A DNA stretch of 64,000 bases from Terrimonas sp. (GCF_003075435.1 NZ_QCZJ01000001.1:581282-645281); one strand, 5' to 3'. Numbered from the stretch's first letter, positions 1-7,969 are shown. Numbers and translations are program-made. The notes: generated from the letters alone by a model not told the origin.

Positions 1-273
1 GATCCTTTGCCGGAAGATGTTGAAGCATTTGTTGATGAAGAAAATGAAGCTGCAGATGAAGATAAAAATGTTTTTCATTATTTATTGCTGGCAGGAGAAA
101 AATGTTTGCACATGCTCAAAGCATTTTATTACGATAATCTTTCGCTTCAACAGATCGCTGCAAATTTTGGTTTCAATGGCGTTCGTTCGGCAACAGTGCA
201 AAAACATAAATGCATTGAAAAAATTCGCACAGCGCTAAAAAAAAGAAATGTATATGAGGAACGATTTAATTGA
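1..273 (+). CDS. RNA polymerase sigma factor, C-terminal part (sigma-70 region 4), partial at left edge
   Basis: The frame is open from base 1, so the gene begins outside the window and only about 90 residues are visible. The visible part ends in a helix-turn-helix of sigma region 4: a helix rich in Leu and Lys (LKAFYYDNLSLQQIA) followed by NGVRSATVQKHKCIEKIR, the usual layout of the -35 recognition helix in ECF sigma factors. The acidic stretch before it (residues 4-22 of the visible part) would be the region 2-4 linker. Its last 26 bases overlap the next ORF, and ClpP follows, so it is probably the first gene of a small regulatory operon. The family assignment is inferred from the HTH only; a LuxR-type HTH is the main alternative. 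Confidence 0.6.
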   Translation, partial: DPLPEDVEAFVDEENEAADEDKNVFHYLLLAGEKCLHMLKAFYYDNLSLQQIAANFGFNGVRSATVQKHKCIEKIRTALKKRNVYEERFN

Positions 274-511
274 GGTAGAGCAGATAGAAAAATATTTATC
301 GCATCAAATGAGCGGCGAAAAAAAAGCACAATTTGAAACACGCATGCTTCTTGACGGATCGCTGTTTGAAAAAGTAGAAGCGCAAAAACATGTTCATAAA
401 CTTATCCGGATCTTTTCACGCAGACAACAAAGAAATAAGCTGGAATCAGTTTATCAGCAACTGCTGCGTGAACCTTCTTTCGCGCAACAACTAAAAAACA
501 TTTTTGCCTGA
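248..511 (+). CDS. small anti-sigma-like protein (hypothetical)
   Basis: An 87-residue protein overlapping the end of the sigma factor gene by 26 bases, with its stop codon two bases before the clpP ATG. The N-terminal half ([18 protein letters not shown]) has the pattern seen at the start of Bacteroidota anti-sigma proteins, an acidic helix with a Leu-x-Gly/Ser-x-Met turn, but there is no membrane segment and no zinc-binding His/Cys set. The second half is basic and helical. ATG at 254 is an equally possible start. Position and sequence suggest a soluble modulator of the upstream sigma factor; this is inference, and the protein is otherwise unrecognised. Confidence 0.5.
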   Translation: MYMRNDLIEVEQIEKYLSHQMSGEKKAQFETRMLLDGSLFEKVEAQKHVHKLIRIFSRRQQRNKLESVYQQLLREPSFAQQLKNIFA

Positions 512-512
512 T

Positions 513-1169
513 ATGATCATCCCTACAGTAATAGACAGTACCACAAGAGGTGCTTACGATATTTATAGCCTTTTGCTAAAAGAAAGAATTGTTTTTTTAG
601 GCACTGCCATTGAAGAAAATATGGCAAATCTTGTAGTAGCACAATTGCTTTACCTCGATAGTGAAAGTCACGAGCCGATTATGCTTTACATCAATAGTCC
701 CGGCGGCGTTGTGTATTCAGGGTTTGCTATTTATGATACGATACGAAAATTAAAATCACCTGTATCAACTGTTGCAGTTGGTTTTTGCGGAAGCATGGCA
801 ACCGTTTTACTTACGGCAGGTGCCAAAGGACAACGTTATGCGCTTCCTTATGCAACTGTGCACATGCATCCTGCAGGTGGCGGTGCAAAAGGTTATACCG
901 AAGATGTTCGCATTGCTTACAGAGAACAAGAGCGATTACAAAACCAGATATTTCATTTGATCGGCAAATTTTCAGGACACACCAAAGATGAAATTGAAGA
1001 GATGTTTCGCCGCGACCATTTTTTTAATGCTGTTGAAGCAAAAGAGTATGGTTTGGTTGATGAAGTATTAGGCGATACAGATGATTTGATCAGCATAGAA
1101 GATGTCAAATGCAAAATTCAATTTCAAGCGGGTAAAAACAGGGAGATGATTGGGTTTAAAAGAGGATAG
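513..1169 (+). CDS. clpP: ATP-dependent Clp protease proteolytic subunit ClpP
   Basis: Serine peptidase subunit that forms the tetradecameric chamber fed by ClpX/ClpA-type ATPases in the cytoplasm. The protein is 218 aa from the ATG at 513; a TTG at 504 would add three residues and overlap the previous gene. The catalytic triad is readable: Ser94 (GFCGSMA), His119 (VHMHPAGGG) and Asp168 (RRDHFF). The helix after the His ([16 protein letters not shown]) and the end of the fold ([16 protein letters not shown]) are typical. The Met-His-Pro context replaces the usual Ile-His-Gln-Pro, so this may be a second, divergent ClpP rather than the main copy. It sits directly behind a sigma factor and an anti-sigma-like ORF, not beside clpX or tig. 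Confidence 0.93.
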   Translation: MIIPTVIDSTTRGAYDIYSLLLKERIVFLGTAIEENMANLVVAQLLYLDSESHEPIMLYINSPGGVVYSGFAIYDTIRKLKSPVSTVAVGFCGSMATVLLTAGAKGQRYALPYATVHMHPAGGGAKGYTEDVRIAYREQERLQNQIFHLIGKFSGHTKDEIEEMFRRDHFFNAVEAKEYGLVDEVLGDTDDLISIEDVKCKIQFQAGKNREMIGFKRG

Positions 1170-1652
1170 TTATTACCTGACAGGCATATCATCATAAGTT
1201 CATCCGTTAAGTATGCTGCCTGTTTTCTTTTTGTTAGTACCACCCCGGCCGCCATGGTTTCGCTCACGAACCACAAAACCGTAGGTCAAAACACTTGTCT
1301 CAAATCTTTTAAAAAGTTATACTCCTTTATATCAAATTCCCGGTAAAGCTGGTGGATTTTGAAGAATGCAAAAAGTACGCATAAAGAGACAGACATACCT
1401 TCAGCACCTGCGCGAGGGCGGATGAGATATTGGGACTGGGATGCTGAGATTATAAGATAAGGGGAAGAAATGTGGAGAAGAAGGGGATTTTTATGGGCTG
1501 GGCTGTGTTGCTACTATTAAGCTGCGGTTGCGTCGCACTCTTGTACGTTCGGGGTGCTATTGGGCATTGGGTAACGGCGTTTGAAAAATTCAATCTTACA
1601 TATATGTATAGCGTTTATAGCAGGAGAAAGTGAAACCGGATTTTAATCAGTT
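1170..1652. other. 483-bp intergenic region
   Basis: No convincing reading frame on either strand. Its second half holds one copy of an interspersed repeat (1471-1560) whose inverted partner lies before purL. At 1405-1420 there is a motif (ACCTGCGCGAGGGCGG) that recurs with one change at 2867-2882. The rest is AT-rich without clear structure. Confidence 0.6.
1471..1560 (+). repeat. interspersed 90-bp repeat, copy A
   Basis: Begins TGTGGAGAAGAAGGGGATTT and ends near the TTGTACGTTCGG block. The reverse complement of 12406-12494 matches along its whole length. The first 28 bases are identical; the middle has drifted; TTGCTACTAT and TTGTACGTTCGG are again identical. The two copies are about 11 kb apart in opposite orientation, both in non-coding DNA. 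Confidence 0.75.
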
Positions 1653-2623
1653 TTATTTTTTCTTTTTCAGTGCGGCACGGATCTTTTTTACAAAGCTTAC
1701 CGGCATTTCGGTAACATCGGCTACCTGCTTATCCGATAACCCCAGCTTGATGATCAGGTTTTCAATAACCTCCCTCTTACCTTTTTCAATACCTTTTTCT
1801 ATTCCTTTCTCCATACCCTTTTCTATACCTTTTTCAAAAACCTCTTCACGTTCTATTTTCTTTATGGTTTCTATAATACCCATGGTAATTGCTCCTCCTG
1901 TTAATTGTTCAATTTGGTTATCAAATTTACGGTTTATTTCCTCGTTTCCAATATAGATAAAGTTTTTAAGAAAAAGCAGCAGCCTCTTTATCTTATTATG
2001 GCTGAATTTTTTGCTTTGTATCAATGCACGGGCTACCGTCAGCCGATGGCTTGCTAACTCTTCTTCAGCCACTTTACCCTGCAATAGCGCCTTTTGTGCT
2101 GCCAGCACGATCAGGGCAAATGGGTTGTCCATAGCCAGCAGCTCCGCTTCGGAATGGTTGAATATATGATATGCATTGTAGCGGTAAGTAATTTCAGTTC
2201 CCATAAACGTCTTATGAAACGTATCGGGGTGCTGCTGGCGCTTATTGCCTGTAAATATTGCCAGGGCAGTGATATCCACTCCGTAGCGGTCGTATATCCT
2301 GTACCAGTACCTGCCTACCGGCAGGCAGGCTGGAACATGCGTTTGGGGAAGTTTTTCGCGCTTCCACCCTGTATTTCTATATGCACTAATATCCATTCTT
2401 CCTTCCCGTTTTTCAGGAATGTTTTTACTAACATGTCTACAAACCTGCTTCCGCCCTGCTTTTTGAGCTCGGGGAATAGTTCAGTCAGTTCCTTATCAAG
2501 AAATACAAAACCTTTACGAAAGTCAAATACTTTATCTGCATTGGGAAAACAAAAACGAAGCAGGTAAGGAAAAAGTTCTTCAAAAGCGGCTTTTAAAAGA
2601 GCATCGTCTTTTTTGCGCGGCAT
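1653..2623 (-). pseudogene. Rpn-family recombination-promoting nuclease / PD-(D/E)XK transposase-like, disrupted
   Basis: Two overlapping frames together give one Rpn-family protein (PD-(D/E)XK nuclease domain, often annotated as putative transposase). The N-terminal part (from ATG 2623, MPRKKDDALLK) runs to HIEIQG...KRMFQ; the C-terminal part continues YWYRIYDRYGVDITALAIF. Between them lies an extra 20-bp palindrome (2310-2329) that adds an in-frame stop and shifts the frame by two. Removing exactly those 20 bases restores KRMFQ-YWYRIYDRYG, the usual family sequence at this point. The putative nuclease residues before HIEIQG are retained. The C-terminus carries a tandem Glu-Lys-Gly-Ile/Met repeat and a short helical tail. 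Almost certainly inactive as read, unless the two halves are made separately. Confidence 0.85.
2310..2329. repeat. 20-bp near-perfect palindrome inserted in the Rpn gene
   Basis: Plus strand reads CCTGCCTACCGGCAGGCAGG, a 10 + 10 palindrome with one mismatch. It sits between the codons for Gln and Tyr of the Rpn gene. A perfect version occurs at 40422-40443 in non-coding DNA. No target-site duplication is evident. This is the cause of the frameshift. Confidence 0.85.
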
Positions 2624-2989
2624 GGTATTGTCCCGGTTAGCTATAGGTTTTTTATGCATAGCAGGAATGGTGTAGTGTGCTATATTAAAACAATTCAAAT
2701 ATAATGTTTTAATATGAAAAAGAGCCGGGCTCGATAACAGTAATTTAAGCGATGCTACCAGCCCTGCGCCTGCAAAATCAATATAGCAGGGCTAATTATT
2801 ATAGCGGAATAAGTAACGTATAGGCATCAGATCGGCCAGTACACAATAGCTTTGCTACAGACCTGCGCAAGGGCGGGGTTATGGGATAAAATATTTGTAA
2901 TCATTACTTGATGAACAAACTGATGTTATTTACTCGGACGCTTTTATAGCGTATATTAGCGCAAATACAAACGTTAGCAGATATTTTTT
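2624..2989. other. 366-bp intergenic region with an 8-bp stem-loop
   Basis: No gene seen. Contains an inverted repeat AGCCCTGC (2760-2767) / GCAGGGCT (2786-2793) with an 18-nt loop but no T-run, so not a standard terminator. Just before the next gene, TATATTAG (about 2951-2958) resembles a weak -7 box. It marks the left border of the cassette-like region. Confidence 0.5.
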
Positions 2990-3763
2990 ATGCACCCAAT
3001 CATTCAATCAATATTAGCATTACTGACAGGTGGTGCAATTTGGGAAGGCTTTAAATTTATTTATCCTGACATTAAGCGACCAATTACTTCGAGAATTGAA
3101 GCAAAAAAGTCATTTTATCATAGCATTGACCCAATATTAAAATCTGCCAGCGAATTATATGGTAAACTTCTCTCATTGGCTAAAGAGGATTTTGCAACAT
3201 TTATCAACCCTATAAATTCCACATCTAGCGACCCAGACCAAAACAAAAAGTATATCTATTATCTGTTCGCACAATTTTGGGGACAATTAGAATATTTACG
3301 ACTGCAAAATCAATACATTTCCTTGTCAAAAATTAAAAAAGGAAGCCATCTACTTAAGTTTATAGAAACTTTTGAAGCAAGAAAGTATCGAATTTTGGAC
3401 AGGTCGGTACAAAGAATAATTGGCGAACATATGATTTCAGGGAAAGACCAAAAGTTCAGAGTAATGACTCTGCATGAATTTATTGCTCTGACAGATAATA
3501 ATTCATCATCACTAAACAAATGGATTTTAAAATTAGATCAAAAATTTGCAACTATTCATAATAAAGAGCTACGACAAAATATCTTGACATTCGGAATAAT
3601 TATAGCCTCGCTGATTGACCACTTTGACCCCAAACATTCAACTATTCGGCAAAGACCTTATTATACAAACAAATTGACACCAAAAAGTAAAATGACGATT
3701 AAGAATAACCTATTCAAATACTATCTAACCTTCATAAAAGATAAAAAGAGGTATTATGTGTAA
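2990..3763 (+). CDS. hypothetical protein, possibly membrane-anchored
   Basis: A 257-aa protein of unknown function. The first about 25 residues are hydrophobic and include a Gly-Gly (IIQSILALLTGGAIWEGFKF), which could anchor the protein in the inner membrane with the rest in the cytoplasm. The remainder is basic and mostly helical; a second hydrophobic stretch (ILTFGIIIASLIDHF, about residues 198-212) lies near the C-terminus. No recognised catalytic motif. Codon use is more AT-rich than in the housekeeping genes, and the gene stands alone between non-coding spacers, as in a mobile cassette. I do not recognise the family. Confidence 0.6.
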   Translation: MHPIIQSILALLTGGAIWEGFKFIYPDIKRPITSRIEAKKSFYHSIDPILKSASELYGKLLSLAKEDFATFINPINSTSSDPDQNKKYIYYLFAQFWGQLEYLRLQNQYISLSKIKKGSHLLKFIETFEARKYRILDRSVQRIIGEHMISGKDQKFRVMTLHEFIALTDNNSSSLNKWILKLDQKFATIHNKELRQNILTFGIIIASLIDHFDPKHSTIRQRPYYTNKLTPKSKMTIKNNLFKYYLTFIKDKKRYYV

Positions 3764-4116
3764 AAAAATCGAGCCCGCAGGTTATTGCCTTTCGCAAGGA
3801 CTTAAACCGTTGGGCTCTTCCATTATCGTGAAAAAGATTATTCGACTTGAGATTGCAAATATACAAAACATCTGCTACCATTCGGCTTAGCAATGTGGCA
3901 GCGCGACGAATATATACTCGGCTTCAGTCCCAGCTGACGAATAACGCCAGTCAATAGAATGTATAATGAACTTTTATTTATTAAATTTAACAGAGGTTAC
4001 GGCAGACGAATCACGGACTTTCGCCACATCGCCAAGCAGTATCGTTATCAGCAACTTTTTCAAGCAGTCTTCTAACTGACAATTTACTAAATTTAACCCT
4101 CGAAATCGTTCAATTA
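3764..4116. repeat. cassette spacer 1, related to 5976-6268
   Basis: 353 bp without a gene. Right after the stop codon is GAGCCC...GGGCTC (3769-3774 / about 3814-3819), enclosing a stretch resembling one at 15930-15960. The middle (about 3876-4060) aligns with the spacer at 5976-6268: a shared GCTA-CA start, GCAAT-TGGC-G, GCTTCAGT, GACGAATAAC-CC and AATGAACTTT occur in the same order. The word ACGAAT appears three times, about 40-80 bp apart. This is a divergent repeat of unknown nature. Confidence 0.55.
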
Positions 4117-4659
4117 ATGAATCAATATCACCTTGACATAACTATAACAAAACTCAAAGGGCCGACAGAGGCTCAAATTATTACATGTAACCAGTGGGCG
4201 GCAACTGGTCTCGACAAATTTCATGTAAATTCTGAAGCAGAGATTGAATTCGAGATTGATGGGGCGACTACTACTGCCAAGCTTTTGTGGGATTCCAATT
4301 TTTCAAAAGCTGCAATGAAAGAGGAAAAGGATATGGCAAATCATGGTGGTGTAGCATTAGCATGGTTTGCGATGTCTGTATTACTGGATTATGGATATGT
4401 GGAACAAACCGAAATAGGTGATGGAGTTGACTACCGATTTATGAAACAAGAACCAAATGATGATGATTTAAATTTTATGGATAATTTTCATCATGTAGAA
4501 ATATCTGGTATTTTGCAAGAGTACAAGACAAATACTTTAAAAGGCAGAATAAAAGATAAACATGAGCAAATTGACAGAGGCGGAAAACGAAATGAGTCTT
4601 CTTCTGTTATAGTAACATTATTTAGTCAACCGAAAACTGTTAAAGAAATTCATAAGTGA
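4117..4659 (+). CDS. hypothetical protein, first gene of a two-gene unit
   Basis: A 180-aa protein without signal peptide or membrane segment. The first half is strand-rich with alternating hydrophobics (residues 3-60); the middle contains a helical stretch (GGVALAWFAMSVLLDYGYVEQ, about residues 87-107), and the second half is acidic and then basic. A sentence of His residues (NFHHVEISG) is the only potential metal-binding cluster. Its stop codon overlaps the GTG start of the next gene, so the two are translationally coupled and probably act together. I do not recognise a function; the AT-rich, isolated setting suggests an accessory, possibly defence-related, unit. Confidence 0.6.
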   Translation: MNQYHLDITITKLKGPTEAQIITCNQWAATGLDKFHVNSEAEIEFEIDGATTTAKLLWDSNFSKAAMKEEKDMANHGGVALAWFAMSVLLDYGYVEQTEIGDGVDYRFMKQEPNDDDLNFMDNFHHVEISGILQEYKTNTLKGRIKDKHEQIDRGGKRNESSSVIVTLFSQPKTVKEIHK

Positions 4660-5975
4660 AACCTAAGATTATTCATCAGGAAGCAATGGACTATTCCTTT
4701 AAAGCCAGACAGGCTTTAGAACAGGGGTTTTACGCTAATGCATTTGACTTATATTCTAAAGCGGCTGAATTAGAAAGTCAAGTTGCTGAATTTTATTTTG
4801 ACAAACCCGACTTGGAGCCAACTCGAAGTGTCATTATACGGAGTGCGGCTTTCCTAAACATAAAAGCAGGTATGGTCGAGAATGCAAAGCGATTCATCTT
4901 TTTTGGGTTGCTTAACTCGAAAGATGAGCAGATACTAAGCCAGCTAAATAATGCACTTGAATTAGCTGTTTCTTTGGGACAAATGACTAACGATGCAGCA
5001 AGTCGGGAGTTTAATTATTTAAATCTTCTTAGACAACGAAGTATTCATTATGTAATTGAGCCTGCGACTCCAGTATTTGGACATTCAGTAAGTTTAGAAT
5101 CAATTAGAGATTTTACTGCTGATTACTTAAAATCTTTAAAAGCATTTGCTACATCAAAACTTAGACAGGTTTTTAAACTTGGTGAAGAAATCGAGGATTC
5201 TTTTAAAAATGAGATTGATAAACTAATTAATCCATTAGTTACAAGTTCTTCTTATGGTAGTTTTAAATTTTCAATTGCTAACGACTTTCTTTCCCGAGAA
5301 GGGGAAAGCCAAGAATTGTTGGAACTAAAAGCAAATGTTGTTGCAAAATATCATAATGAAATATTTGTTAACCCTTTGAATGATGACGATATCCAGAAAA
5401 TCAAAAACTATTATTCACCAGACGAAGTAAATGAAATATTTAAACCTTTAACTAGGATAAAATCAAATAGTTCACCTTATAAAGTTGGCTATTATGATTC
5501 AGAGGATTTTAATAAAAAGTTTGTAAGCAAAATTGTTAATAAACAGCGTCAGAAACTTTTAACATTCAAACCCATCACTCAAGAAGATATAGGAGAATTG
5601 GAGAACTCTATAACACACAGACGAAGTTCACAAGATGGTAAGGTTCATAAAACAACCATTTTTAAACAGCAAATGAAATCTGCTGAATGGAATTTTAAAA
5701 CTAACCAAATTGAGCCAGCAGACCATTCACCAATTATTCTGAATGAAGATATTGTTGTAGACGTAAATTTTAACTCTAATACTGGTTTTACTGTTTCTTA
5801 TTCTGACTTCAGAATTGAAAATACAAACATTGAGTACACCAAAGCTTTAAAAGGCTTCTACAATGAATTTTATTTTAAGTTAAAACATCTATCCAAGACA
5901 GATTTCAAAAATGACGAAGAACAAAAGGACTGGGAGGCTGGAAAAAAGCTAATCGGCAACCCTGATTTATTGTAA
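4656..5975 (+). CDS. TPR-like N-terminus protein, second gene of a two-gene unit
   Basis: A 439-aa protein starting at GTG 4656 inside the stop codon of the previous gene (GTGA overlap). Residues about 8-110 look like two or three tetratricopeptide-type helix pairs (ARQALEQGFYANAFDLYSKA and SAAFLNIKAGMVENAKRFIF), suggesting a protein-binding scaffold. The middle and C-terminal thirds have no recognised domain; the C-terminal part alternates charged and aromatic residues and ends with a helical segment. No signal peptide. The family looks conserved in accessory regions of Bacteroidota as far as I recall, but its biochemical role is unknown to me. Confidence 0.6.
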   Translation: MKPKIIHQEAMDYSFKARQALEQGFYANAFDLYSKAAELESQVAEFYFDKPDLEPTRSVIIRSAAFLNIKAGMVENAKRFIFFGLLNSKDEQILSQLNNALELAVSLGQMTNDAASREFNYLNLLRQRSIHYVIEPATPVFGHSVSLESIRDFTADYLKSLKAFATSKLRQVFKLGEEIEDSFKNEIDKLINPLVTSSSYGSFKFSIANDFLSREGESQELLELKANVVAKYHNEIFVNPLNDDDIQKIKNYYSPDEVNEIFKPLTRIKSNSSPYKVGYYDSEDFNKKFVSKIVNKQRQKLLTFKPITQEDIGELENSITHRRSSQDGKVHKTTIFKQQMKSAEWNFKTNQIEPADHSPIILNEDIVVDVNFNSNTGFTVSYSDFRIENTNIEYTKALKGFYNEFYFKLKHLSKTDFKNDEEQKDWEAGKKLIGNPDLL

Positions 5976-6268
5976 TATTTAGATGCAAAACCCAAATATG
6001 CCGCTAACAATGCATTGGCAATATGGCGGAGTGTCGAACAATATTGTCAGCTTTTATTCGCTAATCAGCTTCAGTTTCGGTAGACGAATAACACCGAGCT
6101 GTAGAATTACAATGAACTTTCCTATTTCTAATCAGCATTTGTACATAGTCCGACGAATTTCAAGTTTCACCACAACCCTGAATGCTCCAATGTTGGGCGT
6201 CATTTTAAGACAACAGTGCCAAAACCAATAGAACAGACAGACAAGTAATATTTTCGTAAATTTGGCGT
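5976..6268. repeat. cassette spacer 2, related to 3764-4116
   Basis: 293 bp without a credible gene. An 82-codon frame inside it is low-complexity chance coding. Starts GCTAACAATGCATTGGCAAT (from 6004) and ends CCAATGTTGGGC (about 6188-6199), whose reverse complement GCCCAACATTGG partly mirrors the start. Within it are two GACGAAT words (about 6082 and 6153) and a CGAACAAT variant. GTTGGGC fits the GTTRRRY core of integron attC sites, but the overall length and folding do not make a clear attC. Related in order of motifs to spacer 1. Confidence 0.5.
6257..6264 (+). promoter_or_regulatory. -7 promoter box for the DUF488 operon
   Basis: TAAATTTG matches the Bacteroidota -7 consensus TAnnTTTG exactly. 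Only 4 nt separate it from the ATG at 6269, so transcription would start at or beside the start codon and the mRNA would be leaderless. Confidence 0.6.
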
Positions 6269-6829
6269 ATGGAAAAGTTGCCGCTTTATACAATAGGGCA
6301 TGGAAACAGGAAACCAGATGAGTTTCTTGCCTTGTTAAAAAATTTCTACATCGAATATCTTATTGACGTTCGCTCACAACCCTACTCAAAGTTTAATCCG
6401 CAGTTCAATCAAAATGAATTGAAATTCTTTTTGGAGCGCAACGGAATTAAATATGTATTTATGGGCGATAGTATTGGTGGCAGACCTAAAGACGCTTCTT
6501 GTTATGACAGTGAAGGAAAAGTTGATTATGAGATAGTAAAAACTAAAGACTTTTTCTTGCAAGGTATTGACAGATTAAAAACAGCGTATAATAAAGACAT
6601 GAACGTCGCAATAATGTGTAGTGAAAGCAACCCTTGTGAATGCCATAGAAGTAAATTGATTGGGAGAGTTCTTTCAGCGGAACAAATATTCTTAAAACAT
6701 ATCGACGAAAAAAACAAACTTAAAACGCAAGCGGACGTAATAAATGAGTTAAACAAGGGTTATTCTGATACCACTTTATTCCCTGACGAAATAACTATAA
6801 ATACTACATCCCGAAAATCATATATTTAA
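6269..6829 (+). CDS. DUF488 family protein (first of two)
   Basis: A 186-aa cytoplasmic protein of the DUF488 family. The N-terminal signature is complete (LYTIGHGNRKPDEFLALL, then LIDVRSQPYSKFNPQFNQ), followed by GIKYVFMGDSIGGRP, and the family's cysteine-histidine motif lies at about residues 114-124 (CSESNPCECHR). The biochemical activity of DUF488 is not established to my knowledge; a nucleic-acid or nucleotide-related role has been proposed from gene neighbourhoods. It is the first gene of a three-gene operon; the next DUF488 gene starts two bases after its stop. The C-terminal 40 residues extend past the domain and are unrecognised. Confidence 0.85.
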   Translation: MEKLPLYTIGHGNRKPDEFLALLKNFYIEYLIDVRSQPYSKFNPQFNQNELKFFLERNGIKYVFMGDSIGGRPKDASCYDSEGKVDYEIVKTKDFFLQGIDRLKTAYNKDMNVAIMCSESNPCECHRSKLIGRVLSAEQIFLKHIDEKNKLKTQADVINELNKGYSDTTLFPDEITINTTSRKSYI

Positions 6830-6830
6830 A

Positions 6831-7310
6831 ATGGAATTTTTTACAATCGGGGTTTACAACTCAACAGAAGATGAGTTTTTTGATAAATTAATTCAAAACA
6901 ATATTGATACTTTTTGCGACATTAGGCAACGAAGGGGCGTCCGGGGTGCAAAGTATGCGTTTGTAAATAGTAATAGGCTTCAACAAAGGTTAAATGCATT
7001 AGAAATTAAGTATGGGTACATACCAAACTTAGCACCGACAACAGAAATAAGGGCTCTTCAAAAGGAAATAGACGCTGAAAAGGGGGAACTAAAAAGCGAA
7101 AGGCAGGAATTAGGGAAGGTTTTTGTAATTGAATATAAGAATAAAATCTTGGGCCACTTTGACTTCGAGAAATTCTTTGACAACCTTGATAATATTGGAG
7201 CAACCCGAATTGCACTTTTCTGTGTTGAAGAACACCCCGAAGCTTGCCACCGCTCTATCGTAGCAGACAAACTTCAAAACACTTTCAATTATAAAATCAC
7301 TCACCTATGA
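6831..7310 (+). CDS. DUF488 family protein (second of two)
   Basis: A 159-aa DUF488 protein, paralogous to the gene just upstream but clearly distinct. It starts MEFFTIGVYNSTEDEFFDKL, keeps the conserved Asp-Ile-Arg (CDIRQRRGVRG) and ends with the CVEEHPEACHRSIVADKL motif, a cleaner version of the family's Cys-x-Glu...Cys-His-Arg. The middle holds a charged helical insert (about residues 73-98) absent in the first copy. Its stop overlaps the start of the next gene by four bases (ATGA). Two divergent DUF488 proteins in one operon suggest a heteromer. Cytoplasmic; function unknown. Confidence 0.85.
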   Translation: MEFFTIGVYNSTEDEFFDKLIQNNIDTFCDIRQRRGVRGAKYAFVNSNRLQQRLNALEIKYGYIPNLAPTTEIRALQKEIDAEKGELKSERQELGKVFVIEYKNKILGHFDFEKFFDNLDNIGATRIALFCVEEHPEACHRSIVADKLQNTFNYKITHL

Positions 7311-7969
7311 AAGAAGTAGTCTTAATTCTCTCTAAAACACAAATGAATAATAATCAAGTTTGTGTTGGTGGTTTAACGCCTAAAGGGAGATATGTAAGGC
7401 TTCTTGATGAAGATGGACACAACCAACCAGAAGATACAGATTTAGCCCCTAAGCAAGCATGGGAAATTGAATTCACAGAACGTCCTCATAATGTGCCGCC
7501 GCATGTTGAAGATATTCTTGTTAAAAATAGAATAAGAAAGGGCAATTTAAAAGACGGTATTACTATAAAAGACTTTATTGAAAAAAGAAAAATTCCAATT
7601 TGGCGAGGACATCCAGACAATCTTTTTGACAAATTAATTCAATGGACTTCAAGTGGCAGTGGATTTATTGACAAGGAAGGTGGAGTTCCAAAGCATAGTG
7701 TTGGTTTCTGGATAAGTGATAGAGATTTAAGGAAAAAAGATTACAAAGGAGTAAGATACCAATATCCTTCAACTAACTGTTGGAGAAGCATTAAATATAA
7801 AGGGCTTGACGAGCCTGTTGATATTATTCCGGCAGGCACTTTAATAAGAGTATCATTAGCAAGATGGAAATCCTTTGAAGAGTATGAAACACCGAAATGT
7901 TGGTTACAGCTTTCAGGTTGGTATGACTTAGGAATACAATCAGACGAAGATGACGACTTACTTTTTTGA
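7307..7969 (+). CDS. DuOB-like (dual OB-fold) protein, third gene of the DUF488 operon
   Basis: A 220-aa protein translationally coupled to the second DUF488 gene. It begins with a strand-rich segment (VVLILSKTQMNNNQVCVGGL followed by GRYVRLLDEDG) that matches my memory of the 'dual OB domain' proteins often found beside DUF488 genes. A Trp-rich, basic middle (residues about 98-165) and a second strand-rich block (AGTLIRVSLARWK, CWLQLSGWYDLG) would be the second OB fold; the tail is acidic. OB folds commonly bind nucleic acid, so with the DUF488 pair this looks like a nucleic-acid-directed accessory system. Domain name recalled, not verified; function inferred. Confidence 0.6.
   Translation: MKEVVLILSKTQMNNNQVCVGGLTPKGRYVRLLDEDGHNQPEDTDLAPKQAWEIEFTERPHNVPPHVEDILVKNRIRKGNLKDGITIKDFIEKRKIPIWRGHPDNLFDKLIQWTSSGSGFIDKEGGVPKHSVGFWISDRDLRKKDYKGVRYQYPSTNCWRSIKYKGLDEPVDIIPAGTLIRVSLARWKSFEEYETPKCWLQLSGWYDLGIQSDEDDDLLF

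Noticed and set aside
1630..1956. 108-codon plus-strand frame with Ser-Ile-Pro-Phe repeats
   Set aside because: It is the antisense of the Glu-Lys-Gly-Ile repeat in the Rpn gene.
5983..6231. 82-codon frame in spacer 2
   Set aside because: No start signal or family; the region aligns to spacer 1, which is not coding in that frame.
3764..6268. Calling the spacers integron attC sites
   Set aside because: Only one GTTRRRY core is clear, lengths exceed most attC sites, folding is not canonical and no integrase is present.
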